Of a DNA stretch of 64,000 bases, positions 42,189 to 51,482 are shown one piece after another; the first letter of the stretch is position 1, and every line of letters starts with the position of its first letter. A program made the translations under genes and the position numbers. The DNA comes from Bacillota bacterium. GTDB lineage: Bacteria > Bacillota > UBA4882 > UBA8346. The stretch is taken from contig JAEYGI010000045.1 in assembly GCA_023402395.1 (NCBI GenBank), positions 1 to 64,000 of the forward strand, in the 5' to 3' direction. The notes under the pieces are model-generated. The model had not been told where the DNA came from. It made no database searches and was given only the letters and a program-made list of their open reading frames with translations.

Positions 42189-42548
42189 TCACATGGAACC
42201 AACGTTGCTCCAGTTGGATTCGATTAAAAAAATTGACGCCAAGGATTCGGCTTTGTCCCGGCTTTCGATATAACCCCGTAACCGGGTGAAGTCATCCTCA
42301 ATGTCATTGATATAATCATGGTCGATATCGATCTGCAAATAGGGTTTCACCCGGTACCAGGCCTTACTGGCATTTTGGGATTGGATCGTGGCCTGGCCCC
42401 AGTTTTCCTGCCTGACCGAGCGTTCAGTCTGCTTCAGGTAACGCGAGAATCCGCTCATCCGGTCTAGCGGCTGCCGGAGCAGGGCGCAGGAAGTGGTCAC
42501 TGTCGCGCCGAAGCATAATAAGAGGGAAAAAAACAGAAATTTTTTCAT
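42189..42548 (-). CDS. DUF4363 family lipoprotein
   Basis: A 119-residue exported protein. The signal peptide (KKFLFFSLLLCFGATVTTSC) ends in a plausible lipobox with the Cys at about residue 21. The mature part is helical (FSRYLKQTERSVRQENW, then INDIEDDFTRLRGYIES), as in DUF4363 proteins, which are regularly encoded right after DUF421 genes in clostridia. ATG 42548 with AAGGATG at 8 bp is taken rather than TTG 42554. It is the last of three genes in the DUF1657-DUF421-DUF4363 operon. Confidence 0.78.
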   Translation of the reverse strand: MKKFLFFSLLLCFGATVTTSCALLRQPLDRMSGFSRYLKQTERSVRQENWGQATIQSQNASKAWYRVKPYLQIDIDHDYINDIEDDFTRLRGYIESRDKAESLASIFLIESNWSNVGSM

Positions 42549-42560
42549 CGTCAAACATCC

Positions 42561-43274
42561 TTATTCATTGGTCTTGATAATGAAATAAAGACGATCTCCT
42601 TGAAGGTCGACATACAGTTGGCCGGTGGTATCCAATTGGGCCAGGGAGACCTGGGCGGTATCGGTGATGTTCTGCTTGGCCAGTTGATATTGAAGCCAGG
42701 CTTGGGACAGGTTTAACGACCGCAAGGCATCCTTGAGCACCTTCCCGTCTTCGATCAGAGTGGTGGGCAACCCGCTGTACCCGGTCGGGAGTTTCAGATC
42801 GGCCGGCGTCAGGGGTTGCTGCTGTGATTTCAGTTGGACGCTGAGTTTGCCGCTGGTTTCGAACAGGGCGAATTCGACATCGGCGACGTTAAAGACATTT
42901 TTAATCCGCAACTGGGACAAAAAGTCATCCATGGAAAGCCGGAGTTTGGCCAGGTTCTGCTCCTGTATTTTGCCGTTTTCCACCACCACGGTGGCCTCTC
43001 CTTCCACCACCTTTCGAATCCAGACGTTTTTTAAGCTCAAATAGGCCAGTCCAATGGGGAGCATCGCCCAAATGATTAAGCCGGCCAAGGTGGAGGTGGT
43101 ATTCTGATTTAACTGCACCGATAAGGTGGCGGCGATCGATCCGATGGTAATTCCGACCACATAGTCAAAGAAAGTCAACTCCGCCATCTGTTGTTTTCCC
43201 ATCAGACGCATCAGGATGAGCAAGGCCACGAACGAAATGACGGAACGGATGAGTACCACCAGGATGACCGGCAC
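42561..43274 (-). CDS. DUF421 (YetF-like) membrane protein
   Basis: A 237-residue protein with three N-terminal helices (ILVVLIRSVISFVALLILMRLMG, VVGITIGSIAATLSVQL, LAGLIIWAMLPIGLAYLSL). The soluble DUF421 domain follows (EATVVVENGKIQEQNLAKLRL, FNVADVEFALFETSGKLSVQL, VSLAQLDTTGQLYVDLQGD). Unlike the 37590 paralogue it has no DUF1657-like tail; instead a separate DUF1657 gene lies upstream. GTG 43274 with AAGGAGTAATTCC upstream is the start. Related proteins are spore inner-membrane components. Confidence 0.85.
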   Translation of the reverse strand: MPVILVVLIRSVISFVALLILMRLMGKQQMAELTFFDYVVGITIGSIAATLSVQLNQNTTSTLAGLIIWAMLPIGLAYLSLKNVWIRKVVEGEATVVVENGKIQEQNLAKLRLSMDDFLSQLRIKNVFNVADVEFALFETSGKLSVQLKSQQQPLTPADLKLPTGYSGLPTTLIEDGKVLKDALRSLNLSQAWLQYQLAKQNITDTAQVSLAQLDTTGQLYVDLQGDRLYFIIKTNE

Positions 43275-43379
43275 GGAATTACTCCTTTCAAAAAATCGGA
43301 TAGAGGCGCTTTGTCCCAAAATTTTCGATTCCGGATGAGGCGAAGTCGCGGCGGGCAGGATTCCGGTAGCTTTGAAGCA

Positions 43380-43415
43380 GCCTCTCCCATGGACAAGGCA
43401 AGCGATGGGAGAGGC
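43380..43415 (-). other. long hairpin between DUF1657 and DUF421 genes
   Basis: GCCTCTCCCAT and ATGGGAGAGGC form a perfect 11-bp stem with a 14-base loop. There is no T-run on the minus strand, so it may attenuate or protect the upstream DUF1657 message rather than end it. Confidence 0.55.
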
Positions 43416-43446
43416 TTTAACTGGCTGAATCCACTGTTTTCAGCGG

Positions 43447-43653
43447 TTACTGTTGCTTATATTGCGGTTCCTGCTGTTCGATATAAGTTTGCCTTTGTTT
43501 CAGGGTGGTCAGCGCGCCATCAAAAGTATTCGCCAATTGCTGAAACATCTGTTTGGCTTGCTGGTCCTGCGTCTCCAGCGCGAAGGTTTTCATGCTGGCG
43601 GCCACGCTTTCCACGCTGGCGATGGCTTTTTGCATTTGATTGCCAACGGTCAT
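43447..43653 (-). CDS. DUF1657 family small spore protein, second copy
   Basis: A 68-residue helical protein (QMQKAIASVESVAASMKTFALE, then TLKQRQTYIEQQEPQYKQQ), homologous along its length to the 37371 product and sharing the E.PQYK end. ATG 43653 follows AAAGAGGTG; the longer frame to 43767 has no such site. It is first in the DUF1657-DUF421-DUF4363 operon. A 10-bp tandem duplication (CACTTAGCGG) lies upstream near 43753-43772. Confidence 0.82.
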   Translation of the reverse strand: MTVGNQMQKAIASVESVAASMKTFALETQDQQAKQMFQQLANTFDGALTTLKQRQTYIEQQEPQYKQQ

Positions 43654-43835
43654 GATTTCACCTCTTTCGTTAAATGTTCGTTCTGAACTAGTTTTTGGAT
43701 GCGGCGCGGTTTCATGCACATGTTCCATTGCCAAATTTTTGCTTTGGGTCGCGGCACTTAGCGGCACTTAGATGTGTTATTTGGTTTAGAGGCATTTGGC
43801 AACTCTTCATCAACTCGCTCCGGAGAAAAAACGAA

Positions 43836-43858
43836 AGGGCGGGTTCAAAGCCCGCCCT
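43836..43858 (-). terminator. terminator after the 43862 gene
   Basis: AGGGCGGG and CCCGCCCT form an 8-bp GC stem. On the minus strand TTTCGTTTTTTC follows. It lies 3 bp past the stop codon. Confidence 0.88.
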
Positions 43859-43861
43859 GAT

Positions 43862-44179
43862 TTAGCGTTGGTCCACGATGCCGAACTCCCGCCAAGTCTC
43901 CGGCGACAGTTCGATCTTCACCTGCTTCCGGGCTTCGGAGTACAGATCCATTAGTTCGACCATATACTGCTCCCGTTCGGCCCGTTTCTCCATCATCCGC
44001 GCCTTGTAACCCAACTTGGCGTTATGGGCGCTCATCGCTTTGTCCTGCGCTGAATCCATTTTGGCGATAAAATCGGCGTCAATGCCCCGGCGCGCCAATT
44101 GCTCGGCGTGGACGGCCAGCCCGGCCAGCATCTCTTCGGCCCGGCCCAGTTTGGCAAGGATCGATTGATCTTGATACAT
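43862..44179 (-). CDS. small coiled-coil protein of unknown function
   Basis: A 105-residue, highly charged helical protein (LAKLGRAEEMLAGLAVHAEQLARRGID, then KARMMEKRAEREQYMVELMDLYSEARKQVK). No recognised domain. ATG 44179 has ATTGGAGGTCA upstream. It closes the sporulation block on the side of the RHS locus and is transcribed away from it. Role unknown. Confidence 0.6.
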   Translation of the reverse strand: MYQDQSILAKLGRAEEMLAGLAVHAEQLARRGIDADFIAKMDSAQDKAMSAHNAKLGYKARMMEKRAEREQYMVELMDLYSEARKQVKIELSPETWREFGIVDQR

Positions 44180-44574
44180 CGTTATGACCTCCAATTAATC
44201 GTTATTCGGTTGGTGGCCCGGGCTCCACCGTTACTTATAGTTTAGCACGATATCGATTTATAGTCAATGATCGTTTTGGGTACATGTAACAGGTGGTTTG
44301 AATAAAATCGAAGCTAAATTGGGATGAAATTTTTTAATTTTCTATTTTTAACAAATGATCGTTGACTACTGGTATTGAACGGATTATCGTGCCCTTATGG
44401 TACGCGCCATGAAGCCATGTTATATTTCAATGCCTTCAAAGTTATATAGGCCTATATCGTTTCTATGCTTTTAAAAATGATTATTAATAATTATAATGGA
44501 AGGAAGTTTTGTATTTCAATGGAATTAATTAGGTTATTGTTGGAATTAAATCAATAAAATGGGGGTTCAAAGAA
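44180..44574. other. AT-rich intergenic boundary of the RHS island
   Basis: About 395 bases, sharply richer in A+T than the sequence to the left. I see no gene; the promoter for the secreted RHS protein must lie here. GGGGGT at 44562 serves as its ribosome binding site. It marks the change in composition at the island edge. Confidence 0.4.
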
Positions 44575-46755
44575 ATGAAAATTTTTGTAATGAAGCGCAT
44601 TCTCATCGGTTTAATCGTTATCTCGGCCATGATTTTTGCTGTATCGGCGGTCATGGCCGCGCCGGAACGGAAGATGTTCCGGGCTGAGAAAGGCCGAGAG
44701 ACGGTGGTTCACTTTGAAGGCCTTCAACTGGTGGTTCCGGCGGATACCGCTCAGGATGAGATGTTTATCGGTAAAGGAGATCCCGACTTTACCGGCATCC
44801 AAAAACCGTATCTGTTTAAACCTGTTTCGCCTATTTTTACCTTCGGCCCGCATGGATTGAAATTCAACGATAAGCCATTGAAAGTCAAAATGAATTTGAA
44901 AAATTTGAATATCCCGGAAGAATACGCGCTAGAGGATGTTAAGTTATATTACCTCAATCGTGAGACAAAACAGATGGAATCAGTACCGGATCAGAAAATA
45001 AATGCCAAGGAACAAATCATCGAGGCTGACCTTAAGCATTTCAGCGAGTATGTTTATGGAGTCAGCCCCGCTTGGGATGGTAATGGACTAAACCCCTTCG
45101 CCGATTATGTACATGATGGAGATGAACATGTTTTAATTAATGGTTTGGCGCTCTCCATCGTGTCCAAGTTTTATTCCGTGGAAGGAAGGGGCATGAATCT
45201 GGATTTTTATTGGATCAGTCCTGGATTCGTCAGCGACCGGTATACCAAGCAGAATCCATTTTACCTTGGGGGCGCATATTTATCTTGCGTACCGTATGTT
45301 TGGGATAAAGTTCTTTTTTTACCTAAAGGCTTATCGTATTCGCTTCATAATCATGCCCGAGAAATTGCGTTCAGCGTGGAATATGTGGATTGGCCGTACG
45401 GAGAAGGAATCAAGCTTGTAAAAAGTGTTTTACTCGGCGACGGGACCAAAATCACTTTGGTTAACCAAAGCCAATACCATCAGATTATTACGGATCGAAA
45501 TGGCAACAGCGTCGAACTTATTTTTGGAGACTTTGTATACAATTGTGACCATGTGACATTGACATTTCCCAGAATAGCGCTAATCAAGGACTCCATCGGA
45601 AGAACTTTTAAATTTTATCATGACCGTGTCTCTAATAGTTCTTCATATTATGGGGGTCCAATTTTTAAAAAAATGGAACAACAATGCGCGAATGGCACGC
45701 TCAAGCCAATTTTGACTTACTCTTATACTCCTTTAAACGGCGAAGCCAAAATTAGTACTTTTACCGATGCCAACGGCCTTTCAACAACCTATCATCCGCA
45801 GGACGGAATTATTTATCCCAATGGAACCCGGTCAAAATATTACTTCAATAGTTATGGAATTTCTAAACATGAGATCTTTTATCCCGACAATTCTACACCA
45901 GCAAAAATTACCCAATATTTCCGGGAAGACAATGGCTATCGCATCAGAGTGGTTAATTCCGAAAAAACCAAGGTATATATCATCGATCGTTGGTGGGGGT
46001 GGATAAATCAGGAGGACACCTTGTCGCCTTCCGGGGTGCTTCATGAAAGAATCGTTCGCAAATACTATCAGCCTTTCTCTGAAGCGGACGAATCCCATAA
46101 TTTTTCTAATAAACTTAAAGAAATCTCCACCTATCAGTGCAACTCTGACGGTTCATTGGGTACTTGCGTCAATTATCAATTTAAATATGACGCGTTTGGC
46201 AATACAAATCGAATCGTTGATCCATATGGCAATGAGACCCGGTTGGCATATTCCAATAGCAGCAGTGAAAGCAACTTGTCCCGATTCAATTCCTTATATC
46301 AAGATTATCTGTACTCGGGAGCATCAGGCAATCCTTGCTGGGAAATGCCGCTTACCAAAGCGACCATTATTAAAAACCCCATTAACAATACGGCGCAATT
46401 GAAACAGACGCACTATCAATATGATTCGCGAGGAAATATTATTCGGGAAAGTGAAGTGTATAACAGTTCCTATATTCATACCGATTATACATATGACCAA
46501 TACGGGAATCTTTTATCTACGAGGGATGGCAACGGAAATACCCTTTATTATGAATATGAGGATTCGACGGTAAAACCGTATAAATCGGCGTTTTTAACCC
46601 GGGTGTACAATGCGTTGGGGATAATCCTGGCAACCTTTGAATATGATTTTGACCTTGGGAAGAAAACTAAGGCGACCGATCCCAACGGGAATATATTCAT
46701 TTATGGCTATGACGCAATCGGACGCTTAACGAACGAATCCTTGTTCACCCCGTGA
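44575..46755 (+). CDS. secreted RHS/YD-repeat protein without core or toxin tip
   Basis: A 726-residue exported protein. A signal peptide (ILIGLIVISAMIFAVSAVMA) is followed by a ZU5-like domain (residues 35-165, with GPHGLKFNDKPLKVKMNLK and DLKHFSEYVYG). Then come YD-type repeats, for example YDAFGNTNRIVDPYGNETRL, YDQYGNLLSTRDGNGNTLYY and ATDPNGNIFIYGYDAIGRL. It stops after the last YD motif, with no PxxxxDPxG core and no C-terminal toxin. The next RHS gene starts 78 bp downstream and supplies those parts, so the two may act together or be fragments of one ancestral gene. AT-rich relative to the surrounding genes. Confidence 0.82.
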   Translation: MKIFVMKRILIGLIVISAMIFAVSAVMAAPERKMFRAEKGRETVVHFEGLQLVVPADTAQDEMFIGKGDPDFTGIQKPYLFKPVSPIFTFGPHGLKFNDKPLKVKMNLKNLNIPEEYALEDVKLYYLNRETKQMESVPDQKINAKEQIIEADLKHFSEYVYGVSPAWDGNGLNPFADYVHDGDEHVLINGLALSIVSKFYSVEGRGMNLDFYWISPGFVSDRYTKQNPFYLGGAYLSCVPYVWDKVLFLPKGLSYSLHNHAREIAFSVEYVDWPYGEGIKLVKSVLLGDGTKITLVNQSQYHQIITDRNGNSVELIFGDFVYNCDHVTLTFPRIALIKDSIGRTFKFYHDRVSNSSSYYGGPIFKKMEQQCANGTLKPILTYSYTPLNGEAKISTFTDANGLSTTYHPQDGIIYPNGTRSKYYFNSYGISKHEIFYPDNSTPAKITQYFREDNGYRIRVVNSEKTKVYIIDRWWGWINQEDTLSPSGVLHERIVRKYYQPFSEADESHNFSNKLKEISTYQCNSDGSLGTCVNYQFKYDAFGNTNRIVDPYGNETRLAYSNSSSESNLSRFNSLYQDYLYSGASGNPCWEMPLTKATIIKNPINNTAQLKQTHYQYDSRGNIIRESEVYNSSYIHTDYTYDQYGNLLSTRDGNGNTLYYEYEDSTVKPYKSAFLTRVYNALGIILATFEYDFDLGKKTKATDPNGNIFIYGYDAIGRLTNESLFTP

Positions 46756-46833
46756 TCCCATGCGAAACTATGTTGGCTGACGGGAAAACTTATGATCAAC
46801 ATAAAAAATTTGGTCTTTGAAAGGCGGATCGCT

Positions 46834-49800
46834 ATGTCAACACTTCAAAAACTTATTTTGACCGCATTAATATTTGGAATGGTACTTGGTTTTCCGCAAA
46901 ATGCAAATGCCGGTCAGAATCTATCTCCTTCAATTTACTACCAGGCATCGGCTACCATAGATTATTATGGATGTAATCAAAACTATATGCTATGGGCGCC
47001 TTTTTTAACTCTACCGTCGCAAAAAGATTTTGTAAGGTATGGCGCAAACATCAATCTTCCTGATCAAATAAGAACTCAAGCTTATGATATCCGGCTTGAT
47101 TATAAATATGGGACATCTACATCGGGTAACTTTTCAGGTTGTGTTTCAGCTCCCTATTTTAAAATTTATTTATGCGACCCAATTAGCGGAGCGGAGTTAG
47201 GAGGGGCGCAAATTACTGAGAGCGTAATAAAGGGGGAAAGAAGCGGGTATTATATCATTCCACGCAACAATGCGATTAAAATTGTAATGAATACAGGCAA
47301 TGGGCTTCGATATGTTCCTGGTAGTCATTCGGGATACGCCAATGTGGGATACAATAGTTGGTTTGAAATCACTCTGCAAGAAGTCCCTCAAGCCGCTTCC
47401 CCAAGCTTTTTCCCCGAATCCGGAACCTTTTTGACGCAACAAAGTGTAACAATAACTAGTGCCACTAATGGAGCCACGATCCACTATACTACCGACGGTA
47501 GCGAGCCGACCAATTTATCTCCGGTATATAGCAGCCCGATCCTTGTGGCGGCAAATACTACGATTAAAGCCTGTGCCATAGCTCCAGGTACAACTTCCTC
47601 TGATATCGCGTCAGCCATATATCGTATTCGAGCGCCCATGGTAACCAAGGAGATCACCTATTACGACACGGAAAACCGACTGTTAATCCGATTCGGAAGC
47701 GACAGCGAAGGTTGGCAATATGGGCAAATTTTTTACGATCCGATATTCGGAAAACCGATCAAAATCCAACGGGCACTGAACAGCCCTACCAATTGGGTGA
47801 CGATTAAGGAATACGGCTACGATTCCGATGGCCGGCTGAACTGGGAACGGGGTAATCTACCACATACCACGTCATATGCCTACGATGCGCTTGACCGGAT
47901 CATACAGATGCGGCTGCCGAATGGCTCAACCACTCTGTCCGAGTGGAATGATAAGACCGTCACCATCACTGACCCTAACCAAAACAAGCGGGAAATGACT
48001 TACGATAAACTTGACCGGCTGATAAAATTGGTAGAGCATCCCGAACCCGGGATAAATCTAGAGACTCATTATACTTACGATACCTACGATGATCCATTCA
48101 CTCAAAAAACTGAGTCTCACTTGGTGAAGCTCGTCAATCCCCGGATTGCCGCCACTCAATATACCTACGATAATCTTGGGAGATTGATCCGGATGGATTA
48201 CCCCCAGGATGGATCCAATCCGATGACGGCGGAGGTATATCGTTACGATAATGTTGGGAACCTTGTCGCCAAAGTAATGGGCAGCAAAACGAAGACGATT
48301 CAATACGAGTTTTTCGCGGGATACCGGGTACAAAAAGTAATTGAACCGGACGGCCGTACCGTCAATTATACTTATGATCCCAATGATAACATTACATCTC
48401 AGATCACTTCGAACGGCGTATCCTATACTTATGCCTATAACGCCCGTAATCAGCTAACCAGTCTGAATGCCGTACTAAATGGGATTTCTTTCGGTTTTAG
48501 TTATGATTATGATGTCTTTGGCCGGATGACCAGCATTAGCTATCCGAACCGGACCAGTCCAGTGACATATAGCTACGACGAATTGGACCGGTTGCAAGGG
48601 ATTCCTGGGTTTGTCAATTCGTGCGCATATGATTTGGATAACAAGCTAACGCGGATGACCTACGCCAATGGGGTGGCGAATACCTATAGTTATGATGTCA
48701 ATGACCGGCCGATTACGATTGCGGCGGGGAGTCTGTTGAATCTGAATTATGGCTATGATCCCGTTGGGAACATTACGCGGATCAATTCCGATTATTACGG
48801 ATATGACGGCTTGAACCGGCTAACGTGGTATGGCAGTGGCTCCACGCCGGGGTCGGGAACTGGGAGTCGTTGGAGTTATGATGGGGCCGGGAATATGGCC
48901 AGTAAGACGAAGTATCTGAATGGCGCGAGTCAGGGTGTGACGTCGTTTGGGTATGATCTGGCGAACCGATTATGGTCGATGGGGTCAATATCTTATACCA
49001 ACGACCAGTACGGGAACAGAATTCAAAAGTCGAAGACTGGGGAGAGTTTCAATTATGGGTTTGACGGAGAGAACCGGTTGAGTCAGGTCGCTAAAAACAG
49101 CTCGGCGGTCCTTCAGAACATTTATGATGGCAACGGGATGCGGGTGAAGAAGGCTGAAGGCGGGAAGACGACCTATTACATTTACAACGGAGCGAATCCG
49201 ATGATGGAATACTCACCGACCGACGGGACATATCTGTATCGGTTTTATGCGGGGAAAACTGCCATTGCGGAAGAAAAGGCTGGCGTGGTAGAATTTTACC
49301 ATAAGGATCATTTGGGATCGACAAGGGTTGTTAGTAATGCCGCCGGGGCGAAGATTGCCGAGTATAAGTTCGCGCCGTATGGGGAGAAGGAAGTTGCATC
49401 TGGCGATGGGACGGAGTATGGGTTTACGGATAAGGCCGAGGATGCCAGTACGGGGCTGAAGTATTTTGGGGCGAGATTTTATGATCCTGAAGTTGGAAGA
49501 TTTATTTCGATGGACCCGGCCAAACAAGGGATTAACTACTACGCCTATTGTAACAACAATCCTTTGGCCTACACTGATCCGGATGGCAGATGTCCTGTAT
49601 TTGTTGTAACTGGTATTGCTGGAGCGATAATTGGCGGGGCTTACGGGGCTTATACTTCATATACCACTACAGGTCAAGTTAATTGGGGAACCGTTGCAAA
49701 AGATGCCGCGACAGGTGGATTAATTGGGGCTGGTGCTGGAGCTTTGGCGGGTGTGCTTTACGCCGGAACCACTGCCGCAATAACTATTGCCACAGAATCA

Positions 49801-50202
49801 GGAGTTGGCGTTTGGGCTTTGGGTGCGGCACAACGGGGACAAGTAATAGAGAGAGCCCTTGGCGGAATGTGTAGTAACTTTCCGACTATTGATAAATTCG
49901 TAAACGGTGCAAATGGAATTGCAAGTAGCATTACTAGCATTAAATCTATGGATTTGGGTGCCGCAAGTTATCAAAAGGGGAATGCCGTATTTAATACGAT
50001 AATGAGTTATGCCAATAAATTAGCCGATTTCGGTACTACGGCTTGGAACGGCGTAACAGTAAAAGTTGGCGATGCTACTCAACGGGTGTTACAATTAGTC
50101 ATTCCCGAAGGAGCAACAGCAGCGCAACAAGCACAGATTCAAGCTGCAATTAAGGCCGCTGCCGAGGCTGGAGTTCAAGTAATAGTAACCACGGCTAAAT
50201 AG
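46834..50202 (+). CDS. secreted RHS polymorphic toxin with CdiA-C-like endonuclease tip
   Basis: A 1122-residue exported toxin. Order: signal peptide (KLILTALIFGMVLGFPQNANA), an N-terminal beta domain, a chitobiase-C-like domain (about residues 185-265, ATIHYTTDGSEPTNLSPVYSS), many YD repeats (YDALDRIIQMRLPNGSTTL and similar), and the RHS core HKDHLGSTRVV to FYDPEVGRFISMDP to NNPLAYTDPDG. A glycine/alanine linker then leads to a C-terminal toxin (RGQVIERALGGMCSNFPTID, SIKSMDLGAASYQ, WNGVTVKVG, VLQLVIPEGATAAQQAQIQ). That tip matches the CdiA-type endonuclease toxin family. The core auto-cleavage motif DPDG marks the variable junction. ATG 46834 has GAAAGGCGG upstream. The candidate immunity gene follows at once. 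Confidence 0.88.
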   Translation: MSTLQKLILTALIFGMVLGFPQNANAGQNLSPSIYYQASATIDYYGCNQNYMLWAPFLTLPSQKDFVRYGANINLPDQIRTQAYDIRLDYKYGTSTSGNFSGCVSAPYFKIYLCDPISGAELGGAQITESVIKGERSGYYIIPRNNAIKIVMNTGNGLRYVPGSHSGYANVGYNSWFEITLQEVPQAASPSFFPESGTFLTQQSVTITSATNGATIHYTTDGSEPTNLSPVYSSPILVAANTTIKACAIAPGTTSSDIASAIYRIRAPMVTKEITYYDTENRLLIRFGSDSEGWQYGQIFYDPIFGKPIKIQRALNSPTNWVTIKEYGYDSDGRLNWERGNLPHTTSYAYDALDRIIQMRLPNGSTTLSEWNDKTVTITDPNQNKREMTYDKLDRLIKLVEHPEPGINLETHYTYDTYDDPFTQKTESHLVKLVNPRIAATQYTYDNLGRLIRMDYPQDGSNPMTAEVYRYDNVGNLVAKVMGSKTKTIQYEFFAGYRVQKVIEPDGRTVNYTYDPNDNITSQITSNGVSYTYAYNARNQLTSLNAVLNGISFGFSYDYDVFGRMTSISYPNRTSPVTYSYDELDRLQGIPGFVNSCAYDLDNKLTRMTYANGVANTYSYDVNDRPITIAAGSLLNLNYGYDPVGNITRINSDYYGYDGLNRLTWYGSGSTPGSGTGSRWSYDGAGNMASKTKYLNGASQGVTSFGYDLANRLWSMGSISYTNDQYGNRIQKSKTGESFNYGFDGENRLSQVAKNSSAVLQNIYDGNGMRVKKAEGGKTTYYIYNGANPMMEYSPTDGTYLYRFYAGKTAIAEEKAGVVEFYHKDHLGSTRVVSNAAGAKIAEYKFAPYGEKEVASGDGTEYGFTDKAEDASTGLKYFGARFYDPEVGRFISMDPAKQGINYYAYCNNNPLAYTDPDGRCPVFVVTGIAGAIIGGAYGAYTSYTTTGQVNWGTVAKDAATGGLIGAGAGALAGVLYAGTTAAITIATESGVGVWALGAAQRGQVIERALGGMCSNFPTIDKFVNGANGIASSITSIKSMDLGAASYQKGNAVFNTIMSYANKLADFGTTAWNGVTVKVGDATQRVLQLVIPEGATAAQQAQIQAAIKAAAEAGVQVIVTTAK

Positions 50203-50219
50203 ATGAAAGGGGAGCGTAA

Positions 50220-50669
50220 ATGAAACGTGATTATAAATCTATTCAAATTTACGTTGATTCAAACCAAAATCTTATCTCTGTTCCAATTGGAGAGTCAAAA
50301 AAATGGGGTATTATATCGATTCATTCTGTTTCCGAATTAAAATCCCCATATTCTGATGAGCAAATGGAACAAGAACTTATTAATAGTTTAAATCGATGTT
50401 ATTCGTTACCGGCAGATGATGACCTTAAAGTAAGTGCGTTAGAAAAATATCTCGGAATAAAAGATTTTTCTAAAGCTTGTCAAGGAAAAAAATTAGTCGA
50501 TTTAAGTTGGAATGCCAAAGATGGATATTATATTACTCCAACAAATAAAGTTAAGGGAAAAGGTTATCTACACTTGGAAGACATGAAAATCTTTCTTGGC
50601 AAAAATATCAATAAAGGCGACCTAGCCAACGCCGTAAAAAAGGCAATCGAACTATCAAAAACTTATTAA
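50220..50669 (+). CDS. candidate immunity protein for the RHS endonuclease tip
   Basis: A 149-residue cytoplasmic, lysine-rich protein starting 17 bp after the toxin stop, with AAAGGGGAGCG upstream. Alternating strand-helix text (SIQIYVDSNQNLISVPIG, WGIISIHSVSEL, DDDLKVSALEKYLGIKDFS) resembles CdiI-type immunity proteins that pair with CdiA-C endonucleases. Identity as immunity is inferred mainly from position directly behind the toxin tip, the standard toxin-immunity order. It is AT-rich like the locus. Confidence 0.65.
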   Translation: MKRDYKSIQIYVDSNQNLISVPIGESKKWGIISIHSVSELKSPYSDEQMEQELINSLNRCYSLPADDDLKVSALEKYLGIKDFSKACQGKKLVDLSWNAKDGYYITPTNKVKGKGYLHLEDMKIFLGKNINKGDLANAVKKAIELSKTY

Positions 50670-50685
50670 TAGTGGAGGTATTGCA

Positions 50686-51267
50686 ATGACCCCTTTCGGG
50701 TATAACATGGGCTGGCTGGCAATCCATAACGCAGGGAATACCGCTCTTATTAATGCCTTAAATCTCACCGAAATTAAAGAAACAAGCTGGGATGAAGGGA
50801 TAGATACCATTTATTCTGATGGTAAACATGACACTGTTTTTGTTACTCCTGTAGATATTGACTGGACTTTTGTTATTGGCCTTTGGGCAATTGGCACAGG
50901 CGAAGAAGATAGTGTCCATAATATTGAAAGACTGATTACGAAACTCAGCGCACAATTTGAAGAAGTACAAGCCTTTGCCACCTATCACGTAATTGAATAT
51001 CATCATTGGATGTTAGCGAAACAAGGCCATTTGGTAAGAGCTTTCGCGTATTTAGGGGAAAGAGCGGAAGTTCTTACGAACGAAGGAGAATTAACCCGGG
51101 CAGAACAATCTTTCAAATGGGACCATCTTGAAGAATGTTTGTGGACCCCTGATGAAGAAACCGTTTTGGAAATATCAGGCGCTTGGAGTATTAATCCGTC
51201 TGACTTGGAAGCTATAATGGTTCTTAGCGAAGAACCCGGAATATTGGCTCATGTCCCGGCAATTTAA
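50686..51267 (+). CDS. hypothetical protein, possible second immunity protein
   Basis: A 193-residue protein (FGYNMGWLAIHNAGNTALINAL, WTFVIGLWAIGTGEEDSVHN, AQFEEVQAFATYHVIEYHHW, LVRAFAYLGERAEVLTNEGELT). Proteins with this WTFVIG..F.EVQ.F.THRV.EYH..A..G..VRAF.YLGERGEV layout occur near polymorphic toxin loci, and I infer an immunity-type role; no enzymatic motif is seen. TGGAGG precedes ATG 50686. It follows the first immunity gene by 16 bp and ends at a terminator. Confidence 0.6.
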   Translation: MTPFGYNMGWLAIHNAGNTALINALNLTEIKETSWDEGIDTIYSDGKHDTVFVTPVDIDWTFVIGLWAIGTGEEDSVHNIERLITKLSAQFEEVQAFATYHVIEYHHWMLAKQGHLVRAFAYLGERAEVLTNEGELTRAEQSFKWDHLEECLWTPDEETVLEISGAWSINPSDLEAIMVLSEEPGILAHVPAI

Positions 51268-51291
51268 GAAAGTAACAGTTAAAAGTAAAGA

Positions 51292-51325
51292 CGCTGACTT
51301 GCAAAGACCAAGACAGCGCTTTTTT
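51292..51325 (+). terminator. terminator of the toxin-immunity operon
   Basis: CGCTGACTTG (51292-51301) pairs with CAAGACAGCG (51309-51318) apart from one A-A mismatch, then TTTTTT. Confidence 0.75.
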
Positions 51326-51482
51326 ATTTCGACCGGATTTTATACTTTCATTATACTTTTGGGGCAAGTTTTCACAACATGGTCGGCAAAGAACAATCTT
51401 AATCTCGATGTAAGGGGGGCAATGTTCTTCCCCCGAATTGCCAGAATTGCCAGACACTCAGACAAGGGATAGAATAAAAAAG

